Program-made: the position numbers and the translations under genes
The notes under the pieces: model-generated
What the model saw: the letters and a program-made list of their open reading frames with translations, nothing else
Told to the model about the DNA's origin: nothing
The model's database searches: none
Shown: positions 29,801 to 40,812 of the stretch, piece by piece
How the letters are laid out: each line of letters begins with the position of its first letter
Position numbering within the stretch: the first letter of the stretch is position 1
Assembly: GCA_019623805.1 (NCBI GenBank)
Contig: CP053680.1
Span: 1,521,001 to 1,585,000 of the forward strand
From: Gammaproteobacteria bacterium (ex Lamellibrachia satsuma)
Lineage (GTDB): Bacteria > Pseudomonadota > Gammaproteobacteria > Chromatiales > Chromatiaceae
Direction: 5' to 3'
Length of the DNA: 64,000 bases

Positions 29801-29828
29801 CACCTGTCACCTATCACCTGTCACCTGA
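29801..29828. repeat. CACCTGT heptamer repeats overlapping a gene end
   Basis: Four 7-base units (CACCTGT, CACCTAT, CACCTGT, CACCTGA) overlap the 3' end of the adjacent minus-strand gene, including its stop codon. Two copies of the same unit (GGTGACA on the plus strand) follow murJ at 5738-5751. Confidence 0.8.
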
Positions 29829-32006
29829 TAACAACTCATCCAAAGGAAAGGGGCTCCTGATCCCATACCCCTGGGCATAATCGACTCCGATTGCCTGTAA
29901 CTTTTCCAGAATCTCATCGGTTTCGACAAACTCCGCGATTGTCCGCAGCCCCATGATGTGACCGATATTGTTGATCGCCTCTACCATGGAATAGTCGATC
30001 GGATCATCAGCCATATCCTTGACGAAGGTGCCGTCGATCTTCAGATAATCTACCGGCAGATGTTTCAGATAACTGAATGAAGAGAGGCCACTGCCGAAGT
30101 CATCGAGTGCAAACTCGCAACCATAATTCTGCAAGGTGCGAATAAAATGTTCGGCCGATGAGAGGTTGGCGATCGCCGCCGTTTCGGTAACCTCAAAACA
30201 GAGCATGCTTTGATCCAGATCTAATATCCCAAGCTGCTCGAGTATGCAATCCAGTGTCTCATCCCCATTGAGGGAACTGCCGGAGAGATTGATAAAAAAA
30301 CGGGTTTTCCGGGTAAAGAAAGTCTCACGATGGAGATCGATCAGAGCAGTAATCCTGCGTACAACCCAGCGGTCAATCGCGGGCATCAGATCGTAGCGTT
30401 CCGCGGCGGGGATAAAAGCGCCCGGCATGACCAAACCACCGGACTCATCCAGCATACGGATCAACACCTCAAGGTGTTCTCCCCCATCTGCTTTAACATC
30501 AGTAGGACGGATCGGCTGCACGTAGAGCACAAAACGATCATCCTCGAGGGCGCTGCGAATCCTTGTCACCCACCGCGCTTCGCCATGCCGCTGGGCGGCG
30601 AGGCTTTCCTCAGGGCGATAGACATGCACCTGATTGCGCCCGGCATCCTTGGCGGCATAACAGGCAGTGTCGGCCAGACTCAGGATTTGTTCCACACCCT
30701 CACTCTCATGATTGATGCTCACCAACCCGATACTGACCCCCAAATTGAAGTACTTGTCTCCCCAGGCGAATCTAAAATCCTGTATCGAAAGGCGAACCTG
30801 ATTGGCAATCTTCTCTGCCGCATTAACAGGGCAGTTTCCCAAAAGAATCCCGAACTCATCGCCACCCAACCGGGCAAGTATGTCGTTGCCACGGATCGAT
30901 TGTTTGATCACCGTGGTGATCTGGCGCAATAACTCATCTCCTGCAATATGCCCACAGGTATCATTGACCATCTTGAAACGGTCAAGGTCTAGATAGAGCA
31001 GGCCATGCTCCGTCTGCTCATGACTGGCCAACTCCAACAGGCGGCCCAACTGGCTGTCGAAAGCGATACGATTATAGAGGCCGGTCAGGGCATCATGGCT
31101 GGCCTGCCAACTCAGTTGGGCGGCGAGTTTGCGCGACCTGCTGACATCTCTGAATACAATAACCATGCCCTGCATCTCGCCATGCTCATCCCGCACGTTT
31201 GCCAACGACTTTTCTATCGGGAAACATAAGCCGTCCCGATGTTTCAGCATCAGCCCCTTGCTTGAGGTGGTTATCAGCTTTTGGAGTGGAAGATAGACCT
31301 GCTGCGGATCGACCGAACCACTCCCCTCACACTCCTCGTAGACCCGAAAAACCTCATCCAGTGGCTTACCCTGTGCCAGATCACCGGAGTAACCGATCAT
31401 GCCTTCGGCAACCAGGTTGATAAATTCCACCCGCCCCGCCTTATCCGTCGCGATTACGGCATCCGCTATGGAAGAGAGCATAGCGCGGGTTCTCAGTTCG
31501 CGTTCACGATGCTGGATTGTCTGCTCCCGCAACATCTGATCCCGTGAAACAGCGGAAGTGACGTCGAAGATCTGCACCAGACAGAAACGGCTCTCCAGTG
31601 TCAATGGTTTCACTTTGATCATCTGGCTGATGCGATTATCCGCAGCCCGGTCATCCGGCGTCTTATAGAGGGGGAGGATATGTGGATGAAACTTCTGAGA
31701 CAGCACACCCGACATACCCTGTTCCAATGCAGTCTTCACCACTGCCTGCAGCCGGGAACCTGAAAGTTCAGGGAACAACCGATCCATCTTTTTGCCGGCA
31801 GCAGCCGCGAAGGAGACTCCAGAGACCACTTCCAGCCAGCGATTCCAGGCAACGATTTTTCTGTCGGCATCCAGGACGAACATGCCGATATCACTCGCTT
31901 CGAGCACCTCATGCAGCAAGAGGGCGGGCAGGATTTGATCATCTGCCAACAAGCTATGGTTCTGGCGGTTCGCGCTGTATCCCAGATCCTGACCTTGCCC
32001 GTCCAT
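29814..32006 (-). CDS. PAS-GGDEF-EAL cyclic di-GMP protein
   Basis: A 730-residue cytoplasmic protein. Domains: PAS (LEASDIGMFVLDADRKIVAWNR, about 35-150), PAS (SIADAVIATDKAGRVEFIN, about 175-290), GGDEF with intact LARLGGDEFGILLG (about 385), and EAL (about 480-730). The EAL motif reads EVL, keeping the catalytic Glu. DDFGSGLSSFSYLKHLPVDYLKID, conserved in active phosphodiesterases, is present, so both activities are possible and hydrolysis is likely. It lies 17 bases after the CheC-like gene and may be the output of that cluster. Its last codons lie in a heptamer repeat. Confidence 0.93.
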   Translation of the reverse strand: MDGQGQDLGYSANRQNHSLLADDQILPALLLHEVLEASDIGMFVLDADRKIVAWNRWLEVVSGVSFAAAAGKKMDRLFPELSGSRLQAVVKTALEQGMSGVLSQKFHPHILPLYKTPDDRAADNRISQMIKVKPLTLESRFCLVQIFDVTSAVSRDQMLREQTIQHRERELRTRAMLSSIADAVIATDKAGRVEFINLVAEGMIGYSGDLAQGKPLDEVFRVYEECEGSGSVDPQQVYLPLQKLITTSSKGLMLKHRDGLCFPIEKSLANVRDEHGEMQGMVIVFRDVSRSRKLAAQLSWQASHDALTGLYNRIAFDSQLGRLLELASHEQTEHGLLYLDLDRFKMVNDTCGHIAGDELLRQITTVIKQSIRGNDILARLGGDEFGILLGNCPVNAAEKIANQVRLSIQDFRFAWGDKYFNLGVSIGLVSINHESEGVEQILSLADTACYAAKDAGRNQVHVYRPEESLAAQRHGEARWVTRIRSALEDDRFVLYVQPIRPTDVKADGGEHLEVLIRMLDESGGLVMPGAFIPAAERYDLMPAIDRWVVRRITALIDLHRETFFTRKTRFFINLSGSSLNGDETLDCILEQLGILDLDQSMLCFEVTETAAIANLSSAEHFIRTLQNYGCEFALDDFGSGLSSFSYLKHLPVDYLKIDGTFVKDMADDPIDYSMVEAINNIGHIMGLRTIAEFVETDEILEKLQAIGVDYAQGYGIRSPFPLDELLSGDR

Positions 32007-32023
32007 TCAGAACCCCAGCGAGT

Positions 32024-32626
32024 TCACGCCATTTCCTGCATAAACTGTTCAAGTTGGGCAATGAACGCCTGTACGGAGTCAACATCCATCATGAGCGTTA
32101 GAAACCCTCCCACATTCGTCTTCTGAAGCGTGAAATCCATGCGCAAAATCAATACGGAGCCGCCACCTTTATCGTCAGCCAGGATCATGCCACAGGCACC
32201 ATGGTCAAACTCTGGCATCTCGTAGTGCAACTCATCACCAAAGATATTTGCCAGACTGCCCAGGCAGGCATTGAGGATGATGTTACCCACCTCGGTCAGC
32301 GCCTCCTGTTCCATTTCGGAGAGCATCTCCAGCGTCATCTCCTCTTTCAACAACGCCCGTACCAATTCCACGCTGTTGCCCTCAGGAAAAAGGAGCATGG
32401 CATCGCCCCAGAAGGAACCGGTAAAATGTTCACGTACCGCCGATACCCGGTCATCTTTGCCCAGCCCTATCGCCTGCGCTGCCTCTGGTCGGGGCACGAT
32501 AGTCACACTGGGGACTGAAAGCATCACCTCTTCCCCAACCATCTGACTCAAAGCCGACGCAGCAGTCCCCATGCCGATATTGAGCAATTCAGATATTGCG
32601 TCTTCCTGCAGTTCAGTGAGTTCCAT
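32024..32626 (-). CDS. CheC-like phosphatase
   Basis: A 200-residue CheC/CheX-superfamily protein that would dephosphorylate a response regulator. Both phosphatase motifs are recognisable: ELLNIGMGTAASALSQM near the N-terminus and EVGNIILNACLGSLANIF about 100 residues later (E-x3-N type). The start MELTELQEDAISELLNIG matches CheC proteins, and it overlaps the end of the response regulator gene, indicating translational coupling. No chemotaxis operon is nearby. Confidence 0.88.
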   Translation of the reverse strand: MELTELQEDAISELLNIGMGTAASALSQMVGEEVMLSVPSVTIVPRPEAAQAIGLGKDDRVSAVREHFTGSFWGDAMLLFPEGNSVELVRALLKEEMTLEMLSEMEQEALTEVGNIILNACLGSLANIFGDELHYEMPEFDHGACGMILADDKGGGSVLILRMDFTLQKTNVGGFLTLMMDVDSVQAFIAQLEQFMQEMA

Positions 32627-32984
32627 TATGGACATCCACAAACTCAGCGATCTTATCTTCGGTGATCGGTTTCTGAATAAAACCGACACCTGCAGACTCC
32701 GCCCGCAGGCGTATGGTGTCCTGAATATTAGCCGTCAGCAAAGCGATGGACGCATCAGGAAAACGCTGGCGCATATGCTCCGCCAGAGTCAGTCCATCCA
32801 TCCCGGGCATGTTGTAATCCAGGGTCATAATATCCACCGTTTCAGCCTCGCTTTTTACCAGGGCATCCTCACCATTTTCTGCTTCGATGATGTTCCAGTC
32901 ACCTTGGACCTGCTTTACGATGGCACGGACCATCATGCGGGAGAGTTTACTGTCATCAACGATCAGCATTGTTGCTTCTGGCAT
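32613..32984 (-). CDS. Single-domain response regulator
   Basis: A 123-residue CheY-like receiver. The acidic pocket is IVDDSKLS, the phospho-acceptor Asp is in MTLDYNMPGMDG, and T/K positions are in LLTANIQ and IQKPITED. No output domain is present. It is first in a three-gene set with a CheC-like phosphatase and a c-di-GMP enzyme, and its start follows a GGAGG site. The kinase partner could be anywhere in the genome. Confidence 0.92.
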   Translation of the reverse strand: MPEATMLIVDDSKLSRMMVRAIVKQVQGDWNIIEAENGEDALVKSEAETVDIMTLDYNMPGMDGLTLAEHMRQRFPDASIALLTANIQDTIRLRAESAGVGFIQKPITEDKIAEFVDVHNGTH

Positions 32985-33136
32985 TGGAGGTCTTCCTCAT
33001 TTTTGTATTGGGGTGAAGCCATGCAATAGCATGTGTCCTTGCCTCTCTCAATATAAGCGGCTGGAAAACAGGAATACTTTAGGAAAAAAAGGCGCTTTTA
33101 CCAGAAAGAATCCCTTCAATGCCCATGGAAACCGGC

Positions 33137-33832
33137 CTATCGAGTCACCACCTCAATCTCTTGCAGTGAGAGGCACCGATAGGCGCCCGGCGCCAAATTT
33201 TCATCCAATTCAAGGTTGCCGATAGAAACCCGGTGCAGACCAATCACCCGGTTACCTACTGCGGCAAACATTCGCTTGACCTGATGGTAACGTCCTTCGG
33301 TGATAGTCAGGAGACAGATTCTCTCTGCGAGAATTTCGAGCATCGCCGGTTGGGTGGGTTGCGGCTCGTTGCGTAGCAACACGCCCTGCCGCAGTTTCTC
33401 CGCATCTGAAGCCGTCAATGGTTCAGCAAGGGTGACGCGATAGCGCTTCCGGCACTTACGGCCCGGCGCAACGATACGGTGGGACCATTGGCCGTCACTG
33501 GTGATCAACACCAGACCAGTGGCATCGATATCAAGCCGCCCCGCAAAATGAAGGTCGCCGGTTATTACCTCATCCAGCAGCTCAAGCACAGTGGGGTGTT
33601 GGGGATCCCCGGTGGAGCAGACATAGCCTTGCGGTTTGTGCAGCATGAAGTAACGAGGACCAGGTTGGCCCGTCTCGTTACCATCAAGGATTACCTGTGT
33701 TTCCGGCACAACGCTCCGAGACATGTTTTTTTCTGTCTCTCCGTCGACCATTACCCTTCCCGCACGTATCGCTTTTTGCGCCTGCGAACGGGAAAGCCGG
33801 GTTACGCTGCTTAAATATTTATCGAGTCTCAT
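33137..33832 (-). CDS. rsuA: 16S rRNA pseudouridine(516) synthase
   Basis: RsuA modifies U516 of 16S rRNA. It has an N-terminal S4 RNA-binding domain (MRLDKYLSSVTRLSRSQAQKAI), the catalytic motif AGRLDIDATGLVLIT containing the nucleophilic Asp, and the KRYRVTL and EGRYHQVKRMFAAVGN segments. The start at MRLDKYLSS gives 231 residues, the E. coli length. The upstream 15 codons are probably untranslated. It is a stand-alone gene divergent from rhlE. Confidence 0.94.
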   Translation of the reverse strand: MRLDKYLSSVTRLSRSQAQKAIRAGRVMVDGETEKNMSRSVVPETQVILDGNETGQPGPRYFMLHKPQGYVCSTGDPQHPTVLELLDEVITGDLHFAGRLDIDATGLVLITSDGQWSHRIVAPGRKCRKRYRVTLAEPLTASDAEKLRQGVLLRNEPQPTQPAMLEILAERICLLTITEGRYHQVKRMFAAVGNRVIGLHRVSIGNLELDENLAPGAYRCLSLQEIEVVTR

Positions 33833-34114
33833 GTGAGGTGACAGTTGGGTCGATAGCCATGTAAATCTCAGAGGCACAAATAAAACGATAACCTGAAACT
33901 ATTGTATTATTCCGTAGCCTATCCTGCTCGTCTCCCCCTGAAGTTAACAATCGACTCTGTCGTCCGGTTGATGTAGTATCCGCGCTTCTGATGCACTTCG
34001 GTCTGCATCCTTTCTGTGTGATTACACTCCGTAATCCGATTTTTCCAAAGATCATCCCTGGACCGTAGCAAGGCTCAACGCCCTGTTTGTGATGATCCGG
34101 AGCTTTTCCCAATC

Positions 34115-35542
34115 ATGTCTTTCGATACTCTCGGCCTGTCGGCCGAACTGCTGCGTGCCGTGTCTGAATCCGGTTACAGCGAACCCACACCCATCCAACG
34201 CCAGGCAATTCCCGTTATTCTTGAAGGGCGCGACATTATGGGCGGTGCCCAGACGGGTACCGGCAAGACCGCCGGTTTCACCCTGCCGATGTTGCAACTC
34301 TTGAACCAGCACGCTCAGGGCAAGGGACAGCGCCCGGTACGCGCCCTGGTGTTGACACCAACCCGTGAGCTTGCCGCTCAGGTAGGTGAGAGCGTGGCGA
34401 CCTACGGCAGACACCTGCCATTGAAATCCACCGTCATCTTCGGTGGCGTAAAAATAGGTCCTCAGATCAATACGCTGCGCCATGGTGTCGACATTCTTGT
34501 CGCAACCCCGGGCCGCCTGCTCGACCATGTGCAGCAGAAGACCCTGGATCTTTCAAAGGTTGAAATCCTGGTACTGGATGAGGCGGACCGGATGCTCGAC
34601 ATGGGCTTTATCCACGACATCCGCAAGGTGCTGGCACTGTTGCCCAACCGCCGGCAGAACCTGCTCTTCTCCGCCACCTTCTCGGGAGAGATCAAGACCC
34701 TTGCCGACAGCCTGTTGAATTCACCCACGCTGATCGAGGTAGCACGACGTAACACCGCCGCCGAGACAGTGGCCCAGATCGTCTATCCGGTAGACAAAAA
34801 GCGCAAGCGCGAACTGCTCTCCTACCTGATCGGCTCCCGCAACTGGCGGCAGGTATTGGTCTTCACCCGCACCAAACATGGTGCCAACCGGCTGGCCCAG
34901 CAGTTGGAGAAGGATGGCCTCAGCGCCGCCGCGATCCATGGCAACAAGAGTCAGGGGGCGCGTACCCGGGCGCTGGCCGGTTTCAAAGCCGGCGATGTCC
35001 GGGTGCTTGTGGCGACTGACATTGCTGCCCGTGGTCTCGACATCGACCAGTTGCCCCACGTGGTCAATTTCGAACTGCCCAACGTGTCGGAAGACTACGT
35101 GCACCGTATCGGTCGCACCGGACGGGCAGGCAACGAGGGCGAGGCGGCATCTCTGGTCTGCATCGATGAGCATAAGTTGCTGAAGGATATCGAGCGACTG
35201 CTGAAGCGTTCGATCCCGCAGGAAGTATTGCCGGGTTACGAACCGGACCCAAGCATCAAGGCCGAGCCGATCCGCAATGGCCGCAACAGCACCCGTCACA
35301 CCCATGGCAGGGCCGACAAGCCACGCCGCAAAGAGGGGCGTCCCGGTCGGCGTAAAAGGGCTTCCGGCAACAGGCAGGAGAGCAATACCCAGCAGGAGCG
35401 GAAAGGCGGAAACCGGTCTGACAGTAGCAGTAAACCGACCAGTTCCCGGCCAGCCAACGCCAGGCAGCGCCCCACAAACAAGCCCGCCAGACGAAGCGGC
35501 AAGCGCAGACAGGGGGGGGAGACGCCTTCGCTGTTGGGCTAA
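34115..35542 (+). CDS. rhlE: DEAD-box RNA helicase RhlE
   Basis: A 475-residue ATP-dependent RNA helicase linked to ribosome maturation and RNA decay. Q motif [13 protein letters not shown], motif I AQTGTGKT, Ia [44 protein letters not shown] and [12 protein letters not shown] are all present. The C-terminal tail of about 100 residues is Arg/Lys/Ser/Gly-rich and disordered, typical of RhlE. It is convergent with fnr, with a long perfect hairpin in between. Confidence 0.95.
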   Translation: MSFDTLGLSAELLRAVSESGYSEPTPIQRQAIPVILEGRDIMGGAQTGTGKTAGFTLPMLQLLNQHAQGKGQRPVRALVLTPTRELAAQVGESVATYGRHLPLKSTVIFGGVKIGPQINTLRHGVDILVATPGRLLDHVQQKTLDLSKVEILVLDEADRMLDMGFIHDIRKVLALLPNRRQNLLFSATFSGEIKTLADSLLNSPTLIEVARRNTAAETVAQIVYPVDKKRKRELLSYLIGSRNWRQVLVFTRTKHGANRLAQQLEKDGLSAAAIHGNKSQGARTRALAGFKAGDVRVLVATDIAARGLDIDQLPHVVNFELPNVSEDYVHRIGRTGRAGNEGEAASLVCIDEHKLLKDIERLLKRSIPQEVLPGYEPDPSIKAEPIRNGRNSTRHTHGRADKPRRKEGRPGRRKRASGNRQESNTQQERKGGNRSDSSSKPTSSRPANARQRPTNKPARRSGKRRQGGETPSLLG

Positions 35543-35584
35543 CGCAAAGCCGGGACCATCTAACAGGTGATCCCGAACAGTAAC

Positions 35585-35626
35585 CCACATCCTGGTTGAC
35601 AGTCTGAACTGTCAACCAGGATGTGG
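35585..35626. repeat. Perfect 19-bp stem hairpin between convergent genes
   Basis: CCACATCCTGGTTGACAGT, loop CTGA, then the exact complement. It lies between the ends of rhlE and fnr. There is no T-run on either side, so it may be a Rho-assisted or bidirectional transcription stop or a small mobile palindrome. Confidence 0.8.
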
Positions 35627-35679
35627 TCAGAGCCGACAATGCCTGGATGTATCAGGAACAGATACCGGTAACTGTCATG

Positions 35680-36441
35680 TTACCCGCACACTTGCTGCAG
35701 GATTGCCTTGATATCCAAAAATTCTATTTTCTTCGTATGGTTTCGGATAATACCGTCACTCTGAAGTTTGGTCAGTGTCCGGCTGAGGGATTCAGGCCGT
35801 AAACCCAGATAACTGGCAATATCCCCCTTTGACATGGGCAGCTGCACACTGCCTGTGTTATCGCTCTTCTCAATGATCTTCTTTTCGCACAGCATCTGCA
35901 GAAAAGACAACAACCGCTTTTCAGCGCTCATATAGCGCCCATGCACAATGGTGTCGTTCGTGTAGCGGATCTTCTGCCCCAGGATAATCATCAACTTCCG
36001 TTGCAACCTCGGCACGAACGAACAAAGCGACTCGAGGTGGTCAAAAGGGAGTTCACAAACCAGGGTCAGCTCCAATGCGATGGCATCATGGCCGTATTGA
36101 TGGGCACCGATCGATTCCAGCCCCACAAGGTCACCCCGAAAAAAGAAACCGTCTACCAGCTTGGTGCCTTCAAAAGAGGCGGTTTCTATCTTGACGGCAC
36201 CCGACTGAATGACAAACAGGGACTTGAATTTATTCTCTACCCTGAAGATGTTCTCTCCTGGCTTAAAAGGCCCGAGAGTACGGGTAATCTTCCGTAACCC
36301 CTGTATCTGCTCTTCACTAAGTCCCTCCCCCAGACAATGGCCCTTCGCTTCACACTCAGAACAATCCTGCTCAGATTGATTCTCAGAGGACTCTCCTTGC
36401 GGTGATAGCACCTGATTTTCCTCGTCTATTTCACTGGTCAT
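35680..36441 (-). CDS. fnr: FNR/Anr-type oxygen-responsive regulator
   Basis: A 253-residue Crp/Fnr regulator. An N-terminal CX2CX5C cluster (C27, C30, C36) plus the distal cysteine in LTLVCELPFD match the [4Fe-4S] ligands of FNR. The cyclic-nucleotide-like fold is followed by the dimerisation helix. The HTH reads GDIASYLGLRPESLSRTLTKLQ, with the E-x2-SR contact residues of FNR that read TTGAT-N4-ATCAA. The oxygen-labile cluster lets it switch on microaerobic genes, which suits the cytochromes and copper genes here. Confidence 0.93.
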   Translation of the reverse strand: MTSEIDEENQVLSPQGESSENQSEQDCSECEAKGHCLGEGLSEEQIQGLRKITRTLGPFKPGENIFRVENKFKSLFVIQSGAVKIETASFEGTKLVDGFFFRGDLVGLESIGAHQYGHDAIALELTLVCELPFDHLESLCSFVPRLQRKLMIILGQKIRYTNDTIVHGRYMSAEKRLLSFLQMLCEKKIIEKSDNTGSVQLPMSKGDIASYLGLRPESLSRTLTKLQSDGIIRNHTKKIEFLDIKAILQQVCG

Positions 36442-36544
36442 TGTGTTTTTTCATTTCCCAAAAGAATGAAAAAAAGGGGCTGGAGTCAAACCGGATAACC
36501 CGCGCCACCTGTCCAGAAATCAGCAGCAGGAACTCATTGGTGGA

Positions 36545-38446
<1,902 letters not shown>

Positions 38447-38486
38447 CTAACTATTTCGGAGGAAAGCGAGCGCGTGGGCGTTCAGC

Positions 38487-38560
38487 TTTCCTACGCCGGT
38501 ATTAATCGGATCAGGTTCGAAGGGTCTCTCTCAGCCTGAGTTCGTCAGGCGCCCCTAGCT
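38487..38560 (-). promoter_or_regulatory. TPP (THI box) riboswitch of thiC
   Basis: On the minus strand the conserved blocks AGGGGCGCC, CTGAGAGA, ACCCTTCGAACCTGATC, GATTAATACC and GGCGTAGGAAAG occur in order, the classic thiamine-pyrophosphate aptamer. It lies about 50 bases before the thiC start. In proteobacteria this class usually blocks the ribosome-binding site or terminates transcription when TPP binds. Confidence 0.97.
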
Positions 38561-38875
38561 GGGTACTGCTTCACAATATGTAGATAATCTTTCGTCGCCT
38601 TCCATGGCGCCTCTTCGGTGGTTCCATTCACTCCCGGCCCCGCCGTCCTGGCGGGCTTTACGTTGAGAACAGTATAAAGGAGGGACAAACGAATGCAATT
38701 GATCCCATCAGCAAAATACCAACCCTGCGGACAAGGTAGACCAGACCGCCCAGCCATCGGGCAATGGACAAGAGAAGCACGCTTCTGCCCCATCTGATCC
38801 CTTGCCTGCGAAGAGTAAAATACGTAGGCTAGCTCGTTATACATATTTTCATGCACTCTTAAAGGGGATCTACCA
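38561..38875. other. thiC-pcm divergent intergenic region
   Basis: No gene. It contains the thiC leader 5' end and a GC-rich hairpin (CCCGCC, loop, GGCGGG) near 38637-38655. The promoters of both divergent genes must lie here but I cannot place them securely. Confidence 0.5.
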
Positions 38876-39544
38876 ATGGTGGAGAACGGTTTTGAGCAGG
38901 CCCGCTTCAACATGGTCGAACAGCAGATCAGGCCTTGGGATGTTTTCGATCCACAGGTTCTGGGGCAGTTCCTGACCCTGCCTCGGGATACCTTCGTGCC
39001 CAATGCCTACAAGGGCTTGGCTTATGCCGACATTGAGATTCCTCTGGCACACGGCCAGTCGATGATGTTTCCCCGCATGGAAGCAAAACTGACCCAGGCA
39101 CTGGCGATCCAGCCAGGGGATCAGGTACTTGAGGTCGGCACCGGCAGCGGTTTTCTCAGTGCATGCCTGGCCAAACTCGCCAACCGCGTTGTCAGCATCG
39201 ATATCCATAAATATTTTACCGAAATGGCGGGGCGCAACCTGGATGCCCTGGAGATTCGCAACGTACTGCTACGCACCAGCGACGCCATGGCCGCACCCAG
39301 TCCGGATGGGCCATTCGATGCCATTGCGGTAACCGGCTCTGTGCCGACAAGCGCCCAGGCTGAGATATTCCGTCAGCAGCTCAAACCCGGCGGCAGGCTT
39401 TTTATCATCATCGGCACAGCGCCGGTCATGGAAGCCTGGCTGATCACCCGTGAGTCTGAGACGACGTTCCGGGAAGAGATAATCCTGGAAACAGAACAGG
39501 TGCCTCTGGAGAGTACAACACAACCGGAAGCTTTTGAGTTCTAG
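38876..39544 (+). CDS. Protein-L-isoaspartate O-methyltransferase family protein
   Basis: A 222-residue Pcm-like methyltransferase. The N-terminus NMVEQQIRPWDVFDPQVL and the PLAHGQSMMFP motif are typical. The SAM site is QVLEVGTGSGFLSACLAKL, with ITGSVP-type VTGSVPTS after it. It usually repairs isoaspartyl residues in damaged proteins. Relatives of this subgroup lack direct evidence. Its last four bases overlap the convergent waaA stop. Confidence 0.88.
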   Translation: MVENGFEQARFNMVEQQIRPWDVFDPQVLGQFLTLPRDTFVPNAYKGLAYADIEIPLAHGQSMMFPRMEAKLTQALAIQPGDQVLEVGTGSGFLSACLAKLANRVVSIDIHKYFTEMAGRNLDALEIRNVLLRTSDAMAAPSPDGPFDAIAVTGSVPTSAQAEIFRQQLKPGGRLFIIIGTAPVMEAWLITRESETTFREEIILETEQVPLESTTQPEAFEF

Positions 39545-40812
39545 GCTGTTTCACTAAACAGTCGGGCAACTATACCCATCAGCCGCTGCATGGCGCCGCG
39601 ATTCTGTTCCACCAGGTCGCGGCCTCTTTCCCCAACCAGGCTCCGTTCGCTGGCATCACTTAGCCAACGGGCAGACACCTCTGCCAACGTCTCAGCAGTC
39701 ACCACCTCCCGCGCCGCACCCCGGTCGAGAAACAGGTGGCTGATCTCAGCAAAATTGAACATATGCGGGCCAAACACAACCGGCACGCCCTGCGCCGCCG
39801 CTTCGAGAATGTTGTGCCCACCGTGGGGCACCAGGCTACCCCCGATAAACGCCATGTCTGCAGCCCCAAGGAACATGGCCAGTTCACCCATACTGTCGCC
39901 GAGAAACACGGCTGTCTCAGTGCGACAGGGACGCTGCTCGGACCGGCGCACCAGATCAAACCCTGCACTAATAGCCAGTTCAGCCACCCGGTCGAAACGT
40001 TCGGGGTGACGCGGCACCAAAACCAGCAGACTCTCCGGCAAGGTCTCGCGCACCTTCGCATGCGCCGCCAGCACCAGCTCATCCTCCCCCTCATGGGTAC
40101 TGGCAGCCACCCAAACCGGGCGCGCCTGCCCCCAGTCCCGGCGCATCACATCCGCCTGCTCCCGCAGGCTGGCCGGCAGCTTAATGTCGAATTTGACGCT
40201 ACCGGTCACCTCCACCTGTCCAGGCCGGGTACCCAACACCTGAAAACGGTCTGCATCCATTTTGCCTTGAGCGGCGATCAGCGAAATATTCTGCAGGGTC
40301 TCCCTTGTCAGCCCGGCCAGACGGCGATAACGAAGCGCAGAACGGGTGGACATGCGGGCGTTGGCCAGTAACGATGGAATGCTCCTCTGCCGACACTCAT
40401 GCAGCAGATTGGGCCATATCTCTGTCTCTATCAGGATCAGCAACCGGGGCTGTAGTCTGTCGAAGAAAGTTTTTACCACCAGCGGCGCATCGTAAGGGGC
40501 ATAGTGGTGAAATACATCCTGGCCGAACAACGATTCAACCTGTTTCGCCCCGGTCGGGGTCGTGGTGGTGATCACCAGCGGCAATCCTGGATAGTCGGCA
40601 AGAAGCCGCCTCACCAGCTGGGCTGACGCTTGTACCTCACCCACTGAGACCGCGTGCAACCAGATACAGCCGTCACTGACCGGCGAGTCAAACCACCCAA
40701 ACCGCTCCAGCCAGCGCTCCCGATAAGCGGGGCTCCTGAGGCTGCGCCAGTAGAGGCGCACCACTACCAGCGGCATAATCAGGTAGAGCAGCAGGGAGTA
40801 GATGTTTCGCAT
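39541..40812 (-). CDS. waaA: 3-deoxy-D-manno-octulosonic acid transferase
   Basis: A 423-residue inner-membrane-associated Kdo transferase that adds Kdo to lipid IVA. It has an N-terminal hydrophobic anchor (LLLYLIMPLVVVRLYWRS), WLHAVSVGEVQAS with the catalytic-site Glu, ITTTTPTGAKQ, the TEIWPN motif, and GGSLVPHGGHNILEAAAQGVPVV in the donor domain. The start codon overlaps the stop of the upstream aldo/keto reductase (TGATG), implying one operon from the FAD oxidoreductase to waaA. Confidence 0.95.
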   Translation of the reverse strand: MRNIYSLLLYLIMPLVVVRLYWRSLRSPAYRERWLERFGWFDSPVSDGCIWLHAVSVGEVQASAQLVRRLLADYPGLPLVITTTTPTGAKQVESLFGQDVFHHYAPYDAPLVVKTFFDRLQPRLLILIETEIWPNLLHECRQRSIPSLLANARMSTRSALRYRRLAGLTRETLQNISLIAAQGKMDADRFQVLGTRPGQVEVTGSVKFDIKLPASLREQADVMRRDWGQARPVWVAASTHEGEDELVLAAHAKVRETLPESLLVLVPRHPERFDRVAELAISAGFDLVRRSEQRPCRTETAVFLGDSMGELAMFLGAADMAFIGGSLVPHGGHNILEAAAQGVPVVFGPHMFNFAEISHLFLDRGAAREVVTAETLAEVSARWLSDASERSLVGERGRDLVEQNRGAMQRLMGIVARLFSETA

